From positions 1 through 5,590 of the forward strand of contig CADCPD010000055.1 in NCBI GenBank assembly GCA_902803265.1: a stretch of 5,590 nucleotides of DNA, written 5' to 3'. Source of the DNA: an uncultured bacterium. GTDB taxonomy: Bacteria > Cyanobacteriota > Vampirovibrionia > Gastranaerophilales > Gastranaerophilaceae. This document shows positions 4,619 to 5,590 of the stretch, piece by piece (positions within the stretch are counted from its first letter, which is position 1; every line of letters starts with the position of its first letter). The notes under the pieces were generated by a model. That model saw only the letters and a program-made list of their open reading frames with translations. It did not search any database and was not told where the DNA came from. The position numbers and the translations under genes were made by a program.

Positions 4619-5590
4619 ATGTCGACAAAATTCGCGAAAAGAGTAACTCCAATGGGCTTACCTAGCACCAGATTGGATGATTTACCTGATCTTATTGAAG
4701 TGCAAAAAAAATCGTTTGAATGGTTCTTAAAAGAAGGTTTAAAAGAAGAATTACTTTCTTTTTCACCTATTAAAGACTATACAGGACGTTTAGAATTACA
4801 CTTCTTACCAAATTACACTTTTGACAATCCGAAATATTCTATTGAAGAAGCAAGAATTCACGATACAACTTACGCAAAACAATTACGTGTTATGGTAAGA
4901 TTAGTAAACCGTGATTCAGGGGAAATCAAAGAACAAGAAGTATATATCGGTGATATTCCTACAATGACCGATAAAGGTACTTTTATTGTAAACGGTGCAG
5001 AACGTGTTATCGTTTCACAAATCGTTCGTTCTCCTGGTGTTTACTTTAAAAGAGAAGTATCTCCTACAGGTAAACGTTTGTACAATGCTACAATCATTCC
5101 TAACAGAGGTGCTTGGATTAAGATTGAAACAGATGCTAACGATTTAATTCACGTTAAAATTGACAAAAACAGAAAAATATTAGCTACTACTTTATTGAAA
5201 GCTATGGGTATTTCAGTAGCTGAAATGGAAGCATCTTTCACTCACTTTGAATTCTTAAAGAAAACATTAGAAAAAGATACAACTGAAACAACAGATGATG
5301 CTTTAATTGATGTTTACAAGAAATTGAGACCTGGTGATCCTGCATCAGCACAAGGTGGACGTCAAATTATTGAAGCTCGTTTCTTTGATGAAAAGAAATA
5401 TGATATCGGTCGTGTAGGTCGTTATAAATTAAACAAAAAATTAAACTTAAATATTCATGCTTCACAAAGAACATTAACTATTACAGATATTGTTCAAACT
5501 ATCGAATATTTAATCAATTTAACTTATGATGAAGGTTCAGTGGATGATATCGATCACTTAGGTAACAGAAGAATTCGTTCAGTTGGCGAA
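4619..5590 (+). CDS. rpoB: RNA polymerase beta subunit, N-terminal 324 residues (continues past window)
   Basis: The frame is open from ATG at 4619 to the window end and covers 324 codons, roughly a quarter to a third of a normal beta subunit. RpoB forms half of the catalytic cleft of RNA polymerase. Clear family blocks are LPDLIEVQKKSFEWFLKEGL (22-41), SFSPIKDYTGRLEL (47-60), MTDKGTFIVNGAERVIVSQI (116-135) followed by VRSPGVYF (136-143), IPNRGAWIK (160-168), LRPGDP (236-241), RFFDEKKYDIGRVGRYKLNK (254-273) and VDDIDHLGNRRIRSVGE (308-324). Only about 40 residues separate KALMG-type helix LLKAMGI (192-198) from LRPGDP, and about 33 separate YKLNKKL from VDDIDHLG. The proteobacterial and Firmicutes insertions there are absent, as in Cyanobacteria from memory. 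The main rifampicin-binding cluster lies beyond the window. The first 21 residues are a basic, unconserved-looking tip. The gene starts its own transcript rather than following rplL directly, at least within this window. Confidence 0.98.
   Translation, partial: MSTKFAKRVTPMGLPSTRLDDLPDLIEVQKKSFEWFLKEGLKEELLSFSPIKDYTGRLELHFLPNYTFDNPKYSIEEARIHDTTYAKQLRVMVRLVNRDSGEIKEQEVYIGDIPTMTDKGTFIVNGAERVIVSQIVRSPGVYFKREVSPTGKRLYNATIIPNRGAWIKIETDANDLIHVKIDKNRKILATTLLKAMGISVAEMEASFTHFEFLKKTLEKDTTETTDDALIDVYKKLRPGDPASAQGGRQIIEARFFDEKKYDIGRVGRYKLNKKLNLNIHASQRTLTITDIVQTIEYLINLTYDEGSVDDIDHLGNRRIRSVGE

Overview
The window is AT-rich bacterial DNA. It holds a five-gene block read leftward (minus strand, 4274 down to 1, last gene cut by the window edge), then a 344-base divergent intergenic region, then the 5' part of rpoB read rightward (4619 to the window end). 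The beta subunit starts with a cyanobacterial-looking N-terminus. It has a short, insertion-free stretch between the YDIGRVGRYKLNKKL and DDIDHLGNRR blocks, where Firmicutes and Proteobacteria usually carry extra sequence. Together with the low GC and a pilin-like start reading KKAFTIAE, this suggests a non-photosynthetic relative of Cyanobacteria (Melainabacteria/Vampirovibrionia, for example gut Gastranaerophilales). That placement is inference from remembered family sequences, not from a search.

Leftward block, in transcription order: (1) a 653-residue surface-type protein joining a type IV pilin-like N-terminus, a Gly-rich linker, fifteen head repeats of about 17 residues, a short hexad-repeat stem, an intact peptidase S74 intramolecular chaperone domain and a C-terminal coiled coil; (2) rpiB, ribose-5-phosphate isomerase B; (3) rsfS, the ribosome silencing factor, whose start codon directly follows the rpiB stop; (4) a protein made almost entirely of nine complete 34-residue TPRs; (5) a partial multi-span membrane protein that overlaps the TPR gene by 8 bases. 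Gaps are 35, 0 and 60 bases and then the 8-base overlap. No convincing terminator lies between the genes, so they could form one transcription unit.

The divergent region 4275-4618 carries candidate promoters for both directions and a cluster of TTGA/TCAA half-sites. The best promoter candidate for rpoB is TTGACT-N16-TACGAT at 4493-4520, with a good ribosome binding site before the ATG at 4619.

The most unusual object is the pilin-anchored, S74-processed fibre. The expected model is a trimeric, self-cleaving fibre that enters the membrane or pilus pathway through a class III (type IV pilin-like) signal. Its linkage to rpiB, rsfS and a TPR gene has no obvious functional explanation from the sequence.
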